Of a stretch of DNA of 64,000 bases, positions 45,096-57,734 are shown in pieces. Origin of the DNA: Sipunculus nudus (taxonomy: Eukaryota > Annelida > Sipuncula > Golfingiida > Sipunculidae); contig CM049308.1 of the NCBI GenBank assembly GCA_026874595.1, forward strand, positions 80,584,124 through 80,648,123, read 5' to 3'. The first letter of the stretch is position 1, and the number at the start of each line of letters is the position of its first letter. The notes beneath the pieces were generated by a model, which searched no databases, was not told the DNA's origin, and worked only from the letters and a program-made list of their open reading frames with translations. Both the position numbers and the translations under genes were made by a program.

Positions 45096-46684
45096 TATGG
45101 GGTTATCCTGAGAAAGAAAAAAGAAAACAATACAGCGATTGTCAGTGGAACATTTTTGTGTATCATTAAAATTTTCTAAATTCGCTTAAGGAGTGCCTAG
45201 GGAGAAAATCAAAGATCATCTTCAACTATGAGCTACTCATAGCTATGACAGCACATCTCAAATCAAGAAGAGAATGTGGGGTTCATGTGAAAATAGTAAG
45301 CTTGCAAATAGTTACTGTAGTAGTAGAAGCATAATGTATCCCCTGTTACTGGGGTCACCGTCAGTTCCTGCTGACCTCCGTACACATTAGTGATATTGAT
45401 GTGAAGGCATGGGTAATACAGCAGGCAGTGAACTGGCCTTCATGAGCCCTCTGATTGATGTCAATTTCCATATATGTGGACCTGGCTGTAAAGGTGGTTC
45501 CATGCCCTCTGGCAATCCATTTTCATCACCTACTTACTATACACATAGCTCTCTGTCATTTTCACATTATTACCTCTGCTAGTCATGTGGGAAGGAGGTT
45601 CTGTTTTCACTTATATCTGTCTATCATTCTGTGTGTATGTTTGCTTCTGCTAGAGTAGTTTCAGGATTCTCTAAAGCTTTTAACTACTTGAAATTTCTTG
45701 AATTCTCTTTATTTATTTTCAAGCCTTGAATTCACCTCATTTGCAATTTATGTCCTTGAAAAGACCTTGAAATCTACTCTAGTTTCAACCATAACAGACC
45801 ATTAACAATAAGAACAGTTTAATCTGATGCCATAATTGCTATACCCATGACAATAATGTGCCCTTGTTTATGTCCAGTCCTGACTTCAATAGTTCTGCAT
45901 GCACTTATGTATATTTTATGTATTTACATATAACATATTTAAAAATTGGGAGCATTGAATGGCTTAAGGGATGGTAAAAGTGGCAAAAATACCTATGAAC
46001 ACATCTTGGATATTGATATGGAAAGAAACTGGAAATACAGAACATAATTGATTTCATATCTACCCTTTACACTAAATGCTTAATCTTTATGATGTCAAAA
46101 AATTATATTTATGTTATTTTTCAAAGACATGTTTTGCTGCATGCACCTTGCTAAATGTTGATTTTTTATAACATTAAAGCAGGATAATTGTCATAATATA
46201 CTTGCCCTCATCACAGTTGCATGCAGAACCATGCTGTGGCCATGCTTTCCTTAAACCTTCATCAACAGCAGGCCATTACCACCATGAAGGCATACTTATT
46301 AGCTGGGAGAAATTCTGACCTTATCATACAGGAGGTTATTGTCCTGCTAGTCCTAATTTGTGCTTGTGATCCATCTTCAAGGTCATTATCACCTGTCTGT
46401 GATGTATGGTCAAGGTCAGCATCACCTTTGTCAGCAGATGAACCAGGTTGATGTCCCTTTAATCATCCTGTGTCTGTGAGGTCATCGTCATGGAAACATT
46501 TTACTGCCTATGAGGATTTGCTGCCTGTTTCCAAATCATATTTTCTTTATGTCTCATAACTCTGATGAGGTTATTCAAAATATATTTATGATTGTCTTGA
46601 AACAGTTACCTTTACATAGTTGATATATTTTTATTTCATATAAATGTTATAAAAAAATCCAAGATCAACATCAAGCAAGGAGCA

Positions 46685-47100
46685 GCCTTTTTGTTTGAGG
46701 GGCTGGACAGTGGGGCGAAAGGCCCTTGGTTCAAATCCCACCAATCCCTCAAGGGCAGAATGGTTAAATCCTAACAGAACCTTGGCAGGGATTCTATGAG
46801 ACTTGAACACCAGGCTATAACATCTGGATTTTTTAGACCAGCTTATGTGGTCTGGGGTGGGGGAGTGAGAAGAGACTCAAAGCTGGTGGGTGCACTGCAG
46901 ACATAATTGGAAAGGCTGTGTCCCACATCCATTTTTCACTCACAAATGAGTGCCCCTTTGGAGGGTTTGTTGGTGTTATGACCCAGCAATGGGGATGATT
47001 AAACACCCAAGACCCACAGGTGTGGTAGACACCAGACCTGGGTGATAGCAGGATACAAAAATAACATGACAGGAAACGAGTGCTACTGCCATGTCACATA
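46685..47100 (+). mobile_element. tRNA-derived SINE, plus strand
   Basis: A B box GGTTCAAATCC is at 46728-46738. The conserved body includes gttggtgttatgacccagca and agacaccagacctgggtga. It is the second copy of the SINE at 30.3-30.6 kb. Confidence 0.75.
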
Positions 47101-49720
47101 GTCCCTAACTGAAATGGAACTCTGCCGATGAACTTACATAAATTAAGAATTAGACAAGACAGCGTGAAACAATGGAGACGATTACCTCCCAGAAAAAATT
47201 GAGTAAAAATGAGTAAATGGAGGTACTGACAGGCTGTGAACCTATACCTAAAAATAAGAAGGATCAATTATTGATCCCTTACTAAAGTAAAATGTTTGAT
47301 GAAGTAACGTTCAGTATATGTTTGTTAAACAGTCACTTTTGATCATTAAATGCTTAACAGATGCCTTTGACATTTGCCCATAGGCCCAAAAAAACTATAT
47401 TCCCATCAGTGACTGAGAGCAGGTGAAGAGGCCTGTGGTGTGAAGTATTAACATTGCATGGTGTTTGTTGTACAGGTGGGAACTAATGGCTATAATCTTT
47501 AGCTTTTGTGTCAGGACCCTTGGTCATATGTTGGTTTCTATCTTTTTAATGGCACAAAGTTTACACCTTTAAGTCACCAGGTTATGTTCTGTGCAATGGT
47601 ATCGAAAAAAAGATAAACCATAGCTTGAAAGTGATGGATTGAATTTACGTTCATATATTGCACTTTTGAGTGTGACAGAGGTTTTGAGGTCATGAGAACA
47701 GCAAGGGCCAACAAATTGGTGTCAGGACTGAAATCTGCCAGACCAAAATGTGCTTACTGTACTGTAAGTGTCTGAATAAAAAAATATATCTGTTGTTGGT
47801 TATTCACATAGAGCTGTAGATGATTCTTGGCATTCCAGGGCCAGTGTCAAGTAAAGTCAATTTGGTCATCACATACTTAGTCATTTGTTTCATAAATAAT
47901 ATTATAGTTTGTACTTGTAGAGCTACAGTTGTCTGGTCTTGCAACTGTGATGTATAGGGCAGAATCTCCCAAGAAACTTTCCAATAAGGTTACAGGGACC
48001 TTATTTCTGTGAGTGTAAAAATGATGAGTTCCTCAGTTTTATTAAAGAGTGGATGTTTAGTCTAGGGCTATGATGAGAAATATTGCATAAAATAACAAAT
48101 TTCTACCCATAATATACTTATATTATAAAAAAAGGAATTTCTGCCCCAGAAATCACAAAAGTTCAAGAAATTGAAGTTCAGTCAACATATTGTGACATCA
48201 TTAATAGATGTAATTTCATGCATAAATGAAAACTGTGTTTATCTTTTGTTTGGCTTAATGCATTTTAACCAAAATAGATAAATATGTTAGAAATTATTTC
48301 TTGAAATAAAAGCTCCAGTTACCATTTCTAAAAAAAACAGTAGCACATTTTATACTGTTAATGCTATGAACTTAAATCTGCATGTGAATACCTTTTGCCC
48401 ATAATTATCACCCACTCATTTAATCATAACGTTTCTTCTGTCAGCTTGCAGTTGATTGTACCATGATTTTAGAAAAATGACTGGCAATATTGTTTAATGA
48501 CGAAGGATGTAAATTAAAATTAATTTTGTTGCTGATGACTTAAGAATGAATTAGATCCAGAGTACAGACAATAAACAGGGAAATATCTGCAAATTTAATA
48601 CTTAAGTAGGACGCAGAGTAGTGCTTACAGCATCAGACTTCATCACTGAAGTTCCAAGGTTTTCATCCCAGCAGATGTTTCAATTAAAACTTAAACATTA
48701 ACTCTGGTGACTTAGTGACGTGTTATGTCTATCTGTACACTGATGTAACATTAATTTGCAAGTTTACACAGGAAAAGGTATATATTTGTGATATATAAAG
48801 TTTATTCAGACTGAATGTTAAAGTTTAAAGGTTTCTCAATAAATCTACCCCCTTTTCATTAGATATATTCCATTGCCATATGATTACTGGTGTTTTGTAG
48901 GAATAATTTATAACAAATACCGCAGTTTTAGAAGGTAGTCACTATGTTTATGATATTAATATTAATTTATTATATTCTAGTCAGTGTACACAACAGATTT
49001 ATCATTTAGTGTTTGGCAAAGTGGTGCAACTTCTATCAGTTGTCACTGTAAGGTTGTGGGTTTGCATCCTGTAAGGCCCTCCACTAAGACCCCAGGCCAA
49101 GGTAGTGACCACAAAAATGGTCCTTTTTACCCAGGACTAGATGAGCACTGACCATAAGCAGCTGGCAAATGTTTGACTATAAATTGCTTTGATTTGTTTA
49201 TATTCTTCAAGAGAAAGGAAAAGTGATACAAGAATAAACAGCCCATGAAAGTTCGAAAAGTGTAAAGGTGATCGGGGACAAATCCACATTTTTTATGTCA
49301 GAGTTTACAGCTCTTTTCTCTCATCTGCTTGTACATGTATTTCTTTTATATCTGTTACAGCATCTATTATCTTTGAAACTCTTAGACCTCGCAATCAAAA
49401 ACATGAAATACCACAACATGTTAATTACATTGACATTTCAGTGGTAGTTTGAAAATGTTGATTGAACATTTTTGGAGGGTAGATGGGATGTGCAAATAAA
49501 TGATACAGAGTGTGGTAAGGATAATTAAATAACTGATGACGCCAAATGTAAAACTGACAGGCGTTCCCTTCTATTTCATTTCCTGAATTTATTTAATTAG
49601 TAAAAGGTCAATATGACAAAATAATGTTTTATAATGAAAACCATATGTTGTAGTTGCATGTTTATAAAGTCTCTTTCATCAGAAAACATGAATAGCATGT
49701 AAAAGGTCAAGCGGAACTTC

Positions 49721-49724
<4 letters not shown>

Positions 49725-49762
<38 letters not shown>
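49725..49762. repeat. (TA)n microsatellite, left flank of foldback element 2
   Basis: 38 bp of TA repeats directly adjoining TGTCAAGG. Confidence 0.95.
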
Positions 49763-49766
<4 letters not shown>

Positions 49767-51758
49767 AAGGCCCAGATCGCGATCTGGACGGATCTTAGAT
49801 CTGTCCAGCCCAAATTGCGATCGCAGTTCAGGCCGGCCCAAACTGCGATCGCAATCCAGGCTGGCCAGATCTTAGATCTGTCCAGCCTAGATTGCGATCG
49901 CAGTTTAGTCCGGCCCAGACTGCGATCCTTCTTTCTTGCTTCAGGATTGCAATCTGGTCTGGACAGATCTAAGATCAGTCCAGCCGAGATTGCGATCCTA
50001 AACTTGACCAGCCCATATTGCGATCCATGCTTTTACGATCACAGGAGTGAAACATTGGTTGTTTTACCAACTCATTTGGTATTGCATTGTACCATTTTCC
50101 CATAATAAATACAATAATACAGAAAGGCAATTTTCACTCCTTCATATCACAGGAGTGAAACATGGGATGTTTCACCAACTCATTTAGTATTGCATGGTTG
50201 TTGAAAAAAGGTAACAAGGAAACCATGGGTTTTATATGCTCACAAAATATGATTTGAAAGAGGAGGTAGCAAGTGCAGGTTTTGTGTGGTAATATAAGCT
50301 GCATTATGAGCTGATGGTGTTTAACTTAAGTAATGTAAGATTATGATAATATCCTTGGAGACAGGGAAGAGGATTGATGTCATTTATATTATATACAGTT
50401 GGAATGGTGTGCTGTTTTCACATAGGTTTTGACTTGGCCATATAACTTTATCTACATTGCAGTAGAATTATTTGAAAAAAACCTGTCCATTATCAGTCAT
50501 GGTAATTCTGATTTTTACAAATGAGAACTTTTATTTAATAATTACTGGTTATTCCTACCCAAGAATAAAACTTAAATAATATAACTATTTATTATAAATT
50601 AATAACAAATATTGTGTCAAATATAATTTAAATTAAAAATAATAACAGCATCATATGAAAAGATCTTTTAATAATATAATTGAAATAAATGATTATTAAA
50701 ATAATATTATAGAATATATTCATGAATACATTCATGATTACATTTTGAAAGTATTTGCATTTGTATTCAAATACTTTCATTTATACCTGTATTCCGATTT
50801 TTATGCATGAAATTATGGAGTACATATATTCCTATTTGCATTCAAATATTTTTGCAAAGTATTCTTATCATGTCTGGTATTTATTCAGTTTCAGCAAAAC
50901 AAAGTTCTTGAGAATCCAGAATTTACAAATTTCACAAATTGATCATAAGTATGATCATAATGATCATAAGTACCTGGTTTTATGGCTTTAATTTATATTT
51001 AAACATAAAACTATTATATTCACTTTGGACTACTTTCACAGCAATCTAAGCACTAGACATAGCAAAGGTCTTATGACAATTATCAACATTACAGAAATCT
51101 TAACAAGAACTTGTCTAAGATCAGATTTTTTATATTTAAAAATTTTTATTTAGAAAAATGTAAAAAATTTAAAAGAAATCTCAGCTATGAAACCATTTTA
51201 AGAATAAAAAATAACTCAAGCATAAGAACACCCTATAAATTGTACAAGGAGAAAACTAGAGATGGGCAAGTTTAATTTTATTAACATAAATTGAGGAACA
51301 AGCAATACAGATTTTGATTATTTACATAGTCTTGTGACAGCTGATACAGCCACGAGTCTTAATATTATTAGTGAAACATATTGACATATTTAATCAGTAC
51401 TTGTCTGAGTAAAATTTAAAAATTTTGACATATTTTACTTTTTTAAATTTTAAAATAACTATAAATTAACAAGCTGAAACACTTGGATCGCATGGATCGC
51501 AATATGGGCTGGTCAAGTTTAGGATCGCAATCTTGACTGGACAGATCTTAGATCTGTCCAGTCCAGATTGCGATCCTGAAGCAAGAAAGACAAGATCGCA
51601 ATCCTGGCCGGACTTAACTGCGATCACAATATAGGCTGGACAGATCTAAGATCTGGCCAGCCTGGATTGCGATCGCAGTTTGGGCCGGCCTGAACTGCGA
51701 TCGCAATTTGGGCTGGACAGATCTAAGATCCGTCCAGATCGCAATCTGGGCCTTGACA
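49763..51758. mobile_element. Foldback-like element 2 (TGTCAAGG...CCTTGACA), ~2.0 kb
   Basis: The arms of about 275 bp (49763-50040 and 51484-51758) are almost identical inverted copies. They are built from palindromic words such as TTGCGATCGCAGTT, AGATCTTAGATCT and GGCCGGCC. The interior (50.04-51.48 kb) is AT-rich and non-coding, with a ~50-bp direct duplication (gagtgaaaca...gtattgcat at about 50045 and 50154). It is flanked on both sides by TA repeats. The 96-codon frame over the left arm is a repeat artefact. Confidence 0.88.
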
Positions 51759-51770
51759 TATATATATATA
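51759..51770. repeat. 12-bp TA spacer between foldback elements 2 and 3
   Basis: Only tatatatatata separates TGACA of element 2 from TGTCA of element 3. Confidence 0.9.
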
Positions 51771-53226
51771 TGTCAGAGACGAGATTGAAATCCAGGCGGA
51801 TTTTAAATTGGCCTGGGCGAGATTGCGATTGTGATCTCGCCTAGGCGAGATTGCAATTGTGATCTCGGCTAGAAGGATTTTAAACTCGCCTAGACGAGAT
51901 CACAATCGCAATCTCGCCTAGGCGAGATTAAAATCCATCTTGGAGCAGGCCAGGATTTTAATCTCGCCTAGGCGAGTTTAAAATCCGTCTGGTGTCATCC
52001 AGGCGAGTTTAAAATCTGCCTGATATTACTTAGGCGAGTTTAAAATCTGCCTAGGCGAGATTAAAATAGGGATCTGATCTAATTTCCTAATATATTAAGC
52101 ATTGTAATTGACATATGAAAGATGTTTTCTGTCAGATTTTCAATATTTAACACTGAATGGTTGTATATAGTTAAAAGGTAATATTTTTATTAATATTTAC
52201 AAAATATTATAGTATTGATGTAATAATTAACTTTTTTACAGTAATGTAATAATTATTCATGTGATAATTAACATTAATTTTGGAAACACGAATTATGAAA
52301 TAGATATTTGATTATTATTTGCACATTTGATGTGTTTCATGTGGTCTACAGCATCCTTATCATACCAATTATTTGCTATACATTAATTAATCTTTATTTT
52401 TTTTCCAATTTTCTTAACAACCTTGTGATTGTAAATATCACTAATAATTTTTACAAAAAAATAATTTGTAATTGTATTTAAATATATGGCAATTAGAGAG
52501 TAACAAGAGGTATATTGAAGCACACTTATGAGATATTATGAAGAGCAAATCTGGGGGAAAAAGTCATCCACTTGCATATTGAATCAATCATAGATTGATA
52601 GATATACAGATAGATAGATTAGTCTAGATAGCTATTACTTCACTATTTAATGAGTATATTACACATTAACATAAACAATCATCCTATTTGATAATTCTTA
52701 CAGGACAAACAGAACAAATTAGTTGGTTGATCTAGTTCAAATGTTTCTTTTCACCCAGGTATTCAACACTCAACAGTCAAAACATGTACACTTATGGTAC
52801 AAAATATGCAGGGTATCAGTATTTATGATGGACTTTGATACACCATCCTTTTTTTTTTGGTAATTAAACATCATATGAGAAAAGGTAAAAGTTGATACAC
52901 AGATGTACGCATGTGAATATTTCTTTGTCTTATTTAGTCTTTTATTATAATGTATAATATTCTTCTGATCTTTTTTTTAATGTTTTGTGAGGCATTATGT
53001 GAAGCTTCAATATTTATGTAGACTGTGTTACAAGATAACTGCCTTTTTTTGTATTATATCATATCAGAAAAAATATGATTTCTAGTTTCATAGAGTAATA
53101 GATCATTTATGCATGTGAACATGCATTGAATTATATTGATAAAAAATAAATGAGCTATGTTCCTTTTGTCTTTTTAAAATACTACATTACTAATTTTACT
53201 AATACCAGTTTCCCTTCAAATTAATA

Positions 53227-53240
53227 TTGACAAACAAATT
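53227..53240 (+). repeat. LINE target-site duplication, left copy
   Basis: TTGACAAACAAATT; one mismatch to the right copy at 61530-61543. Confidence 0.85.
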
Positions 53241-53434
53241 TTTTTTTTTTTTTTTTTTTTGATGTTTTTTTTTTTATTGCACTCCACAAAATATACATCA
53301 AATGTACATATAACACATTATACCAAAACAGAAACAATACATTCTAAGAGTATTTTAGACACAACTGCTTTATGGACGATTCTAAGTTCATCAAATGACT
53401 GGGATACTAAAACATGTAAAACACTAAACCACCC

Positions 53435-54440
53435 CTAGCTTATCATTTCATGATTTTTTAAATACATTGACCATCGTTTTCTAAAAGTTTCTAATTTCTT
53501 ATTCTTTTCCGCTACTTTGTATTCAATTCTTACATATTCATATAAAAAATTTCTAAATCCTTGTATGTTAGGCTTCTGATTATTAATTCTACACTGGTCA
53601 ATATATCTTTTAGCCTGGATTATAATTACATTATACATATCACTTTCATCAATAGAGCCATAAAAAACAACTAACTTCTCTAATCTTAATTCTATTAGCT
53701 GGTCAGTACACCAAGTCTTCAAATCCATCCAAAATTTTTTAGTTAGTCTACATTCCCAAAATAAATGGTTAATTGTTTCTACCTCACCCTTACAAAACGT
53801 ACAATAATCAAAATCCTGAATTTTCCATTTCATAAGCCAATAATTGTTCACTAATATATTATTGAGAAATTTATATTGAAATATCTTCGATCTTGTATCA
53901 TACAGTACTCTGTGAGGAAGTGTATAGATACTAGTGTAATCATCTGGTGTGTTTATTATATATTTTGATATCTTTGGCTTGGTGGGTTGTACAGAACATA
54001 TCTTATTTCTTAATACCTGGTAAATTTTATGTGATTTCAATTTATTCAATGGTACAACAGTTTCTTGAATTTTAACATGTAAATTATGTGCTATATAATC
54101 TTCAGATTCCTTATCTTCTTCAAACTCAATCATATTAATTTGATCTGTAACTGCCTTGCATTGTTTCATTACTAATGTTATTAAAACATACCAGTCAATA
54201 AAATAAATGCTACTTAACCCTTTGGATTTCCAGTATTCAAAAGACAGAACATGGTTCTGTACATCAAATAAATCTTGAACCTTTTGCATTCCCACTTTAT
54301 AGAAATGTTCCCAATAGAATGTTTTCTTATTAAATACAAAGTGCTTATTATGCCATAGATATTGTTCATTTAAATTTACCTCTGCATAATAGTCTAGCTT
54401 TAAAAAGTACCAGCTCTGCATCACCTCTCTGTAAAATTCA
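53435..54440 (-). pseudogene. ORF2 part 4: C-terminal region with zinc knuckle
   Basis: The same frame as part 3 after the stop (NEFYREVMQSWYFLK and onward, ~335 codons). It contains CTFCKGEVETINHLFWEC, a CX2CX8HX4C knuckle of the zf-RVT type found at the end of many L1/Tx1-like ORF2 proteins, then TKKFWMDLKTW. It ends with a normal stop at 53435. Confidence 0.88.
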
Positions 54441-54442
54441 TT

Positions 54443-55215
54443 TTATTTTTCTAAGGCTAATAACTTGGGTTTGTAGTTGCAGTTAAATAGTAAGTGAATA
54501 TCACTACATATTTTCTTTAAGTTGTAAATCCATAATGCTTTCCAGGGGCCATATTCACTCTGAAAAAATCTTTTGATCCAACCTATTCTGGAAGCCAAAA
54601 AAAGTGACTGCAAATGTGGAACATTCAGACCACCATTTTCTATTTCTTGCACTAGAACAGACCTTTTTATTTTCTCTTTTCCACCATTCCACAGAAAAGA
54701 AAATATAATCTTATTTAGTCTATTTACATATTTCTCTGATATATTATTATTACTGAAATAATAATTAAATTTAGATATTATATATGTTTTTATAATTTGA
54801 ATTTTCCCTTGCAATGTCAGATTTCTTTGTTTCCAAAGCTGTAGAGTATTTTTTGTTTGTTTTAATTTATCTTCCAAATTCAGCTCTTCACACTGTTGTT
54901 TATCATATGATATATACACTCCAAGAAGTTTGATTGGTTTATCAGGCCAGTGAATTCCAAATGGTTTTAATTTACTATTTTTAGATTTACCTATCCATAA
55001 ACCTTCTGATTTTTCTAGGTTTAATTTAAGCCCACTGAATTCTCCAAATGAGTTAACCTGTTTTAAAAAATTGCTGCCTGATGTCTTATCTGAAAGAATT
55101 GCAATTGTATCATCAGCATATTGTAAAAGTTTAACTTGTTCCTGCCCTATTCTAATTCCTTTAATGGCTTGATCATTCCTTATTCTGATAGCTAAAATTT
55201 CGATGGCTAATTAGT
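54443..55215 (-). pseudogene. ORF2 part 3: RT catalytic YADD box and thumb
   Basis: In this frame LAIEILAIRIRNDQAIKGIR leads to LLQYADDTIAIL (YADD catalytic pair), then SGLKLNLEKSEGLWIG, LLGVYISYD and KFNYYFSNN. A stop (TAA) follows ALEK near 54441. The frame is open from about 55210, although its first Met lies only at 54919. Confidence 0.88.
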
Positions 55216-56375
55216 AATATAAAAAGATAGGGGGACATAGGGTCCCCTTGTCGGACTCCTCTTTCCACTTTAAAATAACCAAAGGTTGTGCCATAATTAA
55301 TTATGCAGCTGCTTATATCATTATATAAAAGCTTTATCCAACGTATAAAGGTCTCTGAAATTTTAAATTTTTTTAGTGTGGCTAACATGAAAGTCCATTC
55401 TAAAGAATCAAAAGCTTTTTCCATGTCTAATGCAATAATCATACCGGGTATTCTTTTATCTTTCGTATATTCAAGCAAATCTTGAACAAACCTAATATTT
55501 TCACCGATAAATCGATTTTTCACATAACCAGTCTGATTAGAGTGTATTATTTTAGGTAGGAGCTTTGAAAGTCTAATAGAAAGTGTTTTAGCCAAAATTT
55601 TATAGTCTGTATTTAAAAGTGATATAGGTCGCCAGTTTTTTAATAAAGTACGGTCTTTATTTTTATCTAATAGAGTGATTACTGCTTGCCTCTGGGATGT
55701 GGAGAGTTTACCCTCCTCAAACGATTTATTAAAAGATCTGACTAATAAGGGACCAACTTGTGGCCAAAATTTCAAATAGAATTCGATAGGCAGACCATCA
55801 TTCCCTGGGCTCTTATTATTTTTAAATGATTTTACTGTATTATACAATTCCTCTGTTGTTAATGGTTCACACAAAAAGTTATTATCTTCTTGTGATAGAA
55901 ATGGGGTATTTATATCTGATAAATATTTTTCGATCTGTTCAAGTGACTTACTGTGATTTGATGAATACAATTTGCAATAAAAATCTTTTTCCAAACAAAG
56001 TATTTCATTTGGAATTATAGTATATTCTCCATTATCCTTTCTTAGTTTTCTCACCCATTTTCTTACTGCATTATATTTTTCTAAATTATAAAAATATTTA
56101 CTACTTTTTTCTCCTTTTTCAAACCAAGTGACTTTTGATCTCAAAATAAGTCCTTCTGTTTTATAATTATCTATCTCTTCCAGTTCTTTTATTTTTTGTA
56201 TTTTTTCAATAATACTTATTTCTGTCTCTGCATCTGAATTAACCAATTTAGTTTGGAGAATTTTCAATTCATCAAGTAAATCATCTTCTCGTGCTTTTGT
56301 AAATTTCTTTGCTTCTTTACCCTTTTTGACATATAAATCTCTGAGCTTATACTTAACATACTCCCATATCTTACG
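55173..56375 (-). pseudogene. ORF2 part 2: reverse transcriptase N-terminal half
   Basis: It reads from WEYVKYKL near 56370 through WFEKGEKSSKYFYNLEK, NNKSPGNDGLPIEFY, NWRPISLLNTDYKILAK, SNQTGYVKNRFIGENIR, ALDMEKAFDSLEW (first catalytic Asp) to GVRQGDPMSPYLFIL. Then it shifts frame near 55200; its last residues (SHRNFSYQNKE) are out of frame. Confidence 0.9.
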
Positions 56376-57253
56376 GTAATATTATTTGTGTTTTCACAAG
56401 ATTCATTTGACCATGTATGTATAGATTCAACTATATGCTTAGTTATTTGGTCCTCATTAAGTAGAAACTTGTTTAGCTTCCAATAACCTTTACCCCTCTT
56501 TGTAGTATATAGAGGGTCTGTACATATAACTAATTTAATAAAAGAATGGTCAGACTTTATATATGGAAATAAATCAGCTTTTACGACATAATCTTGAAAC
56601 TGTTTTGTAATTAGCCAATAGTCTAATCTAGATGATATATTTTCATTTTTAGTTCTCCAAGTATATTCCTTTTTATATGGCTTTCTTGTTCGCCAAATAT
56701 CCAATAAATTATGCTGATCCATCATATCATTTATAGCTTTCCTTACAGAGTCTTTTAGGCATAGAGCACCACCTCTCCTGTCCAACTTTACATTAAGAGC
56801 TACATTGAAATCGCCTCCAATGAGAACTACATCATTAAGTGTGACATATTCTTGCAAAATTTTGTTAAGATTCTTTAAAAAAGAAATTTGATTTGTGGTA
56901 TAATTAGGAGCATAAACATTAATGATAATATATTGAAGGTTTTCAATTGCCAATTTTATGACTAAAATTCCACCATCTATGGAACTGTGTAATAAGCTAA
57001 CACTATCTACATGTAACTGCTGTCTTAAAAGTACTGCTGTTCCTCGACTATTTGTTGTCCCATGTGAATAGAATACCTGTCCACGCCACTCATTCCTCCA
57101 AATATTTTCTATATTTTGACAACTATGAGTTTCTTGTAAAAGTAAAACATCACAGTGTTCTTTTTTTGCCCACCTGAATACCGACCTTCTTTTTAATCTG
57201 TTTTTAAGTCCTCGGACATTTAAACTTAGCAACTTCAAAGTTGTGTCTGACAT
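56264..57253 (-). pseudogene. ORF2 part 1: APE-type endonuclease
   Basis: A 329-codon frame beginning MSDTTLKLLSLNVRGLKNRL. Endonuclease motifs in order: LNVRGL, LLQETH (metal-binding Glu), GTAVLL, IINVYAPN, GGDFNVAL (Asp/Asn), SRLDYWLI, KSDHSFI (catalytic Asp-His). The domain nicks target DNA to start target-primed reverse transcription. Beyond about 56370 this frame is off; the adjacent frame continues WEYVKYKLRDLYVKKGKE into the RT part. Confidence 0.9.
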
Positions 57254-57734
57254 TCAAGGTGTCTGTGTAACATGGTAAATACTATGTGGAGTGAAATTAT
57301 GAAAAAGAATAAATAACACAAATCATAACCTAAACCTAAACTATCCAACCCCTCAGTGAGTGTTAACCTCACTAAACACAACATCATAATTACATTGGAG
57401 ATCTGCTGCTCCCACATGGTTTTGCAAGTATGGGACCAGACAGCAGCTCCTTGGAGAACACAACCACACAGAAGCTTGTGTCCTCCAGAACAAGATAGTA
57501 TCTTATGTCCTATCTGAAATATATATAGACTTGAAGTTAACCAATTACTAATTATAAGATACTCACTTGTTAACTGTCAATCACAATATCTAGCAGTGTA
57601 ACAAAAATGAAAGAACCTTTACACTACGACGATGGATTAGTTGTGACAGTTTGTGTGGTTTGACGACTATAAGATCACAGCGCTCTTTAATCCATTATTG
57701 CAACAAGCTGATAAAATATTTCACTGTTTCTTTA

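Larger units (their letters stand above)
37110..49724. other. Probable first intron, repeat-bearing, no supported exon
   Basis: Contains a TIR element (40.1-40.85 kb), ATT/ATC microsatellite (41.7-41.8 kb), tRNA-like SINE head (43.0 kb), GA microsatellite (44.9-45.1 kb) and SINE (46.7-47.1 kb). The rest is AT-rich. A 48-bp exon-like segment at 44714-44761 was considered and not accepted. Confidence 0.5.
53435..57253 (-). pseudogene. LINE ORF2 (endonuclease, reverse transcriptase, zinc knuckle), broken
   Basis: One ORF2 interrupted by three lesions. (1) A frameshift near 56360-56375 between the endonuclease and RT frames. (2) A frameshift near 55200, apparently a 7-nt insertion just after the PYLFIL segment and before LAIEILAI. 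(3) An in-frame TAA near 54441, after which the same frame continues. Domain order: APE-type endonuclease, fingers/palm of RT with SPGNDGLP, NWRPISLLN, LDMEKAFDSLEW and RQGDPMSP, then QYADDT, then thumb/connection, then a CX2CX8HX4C zinc knuckle. The set fits the L1/Tx1 group. All key catalytic motifs remain readable, so inactivation looks recent. Confidence 0.9.

Noticed and set aside
49815..50105. 96-codon frame on the plus strand
   Set aside because: It lies in the palindromic arm of foldback element 2; open frames there come from repeated words.
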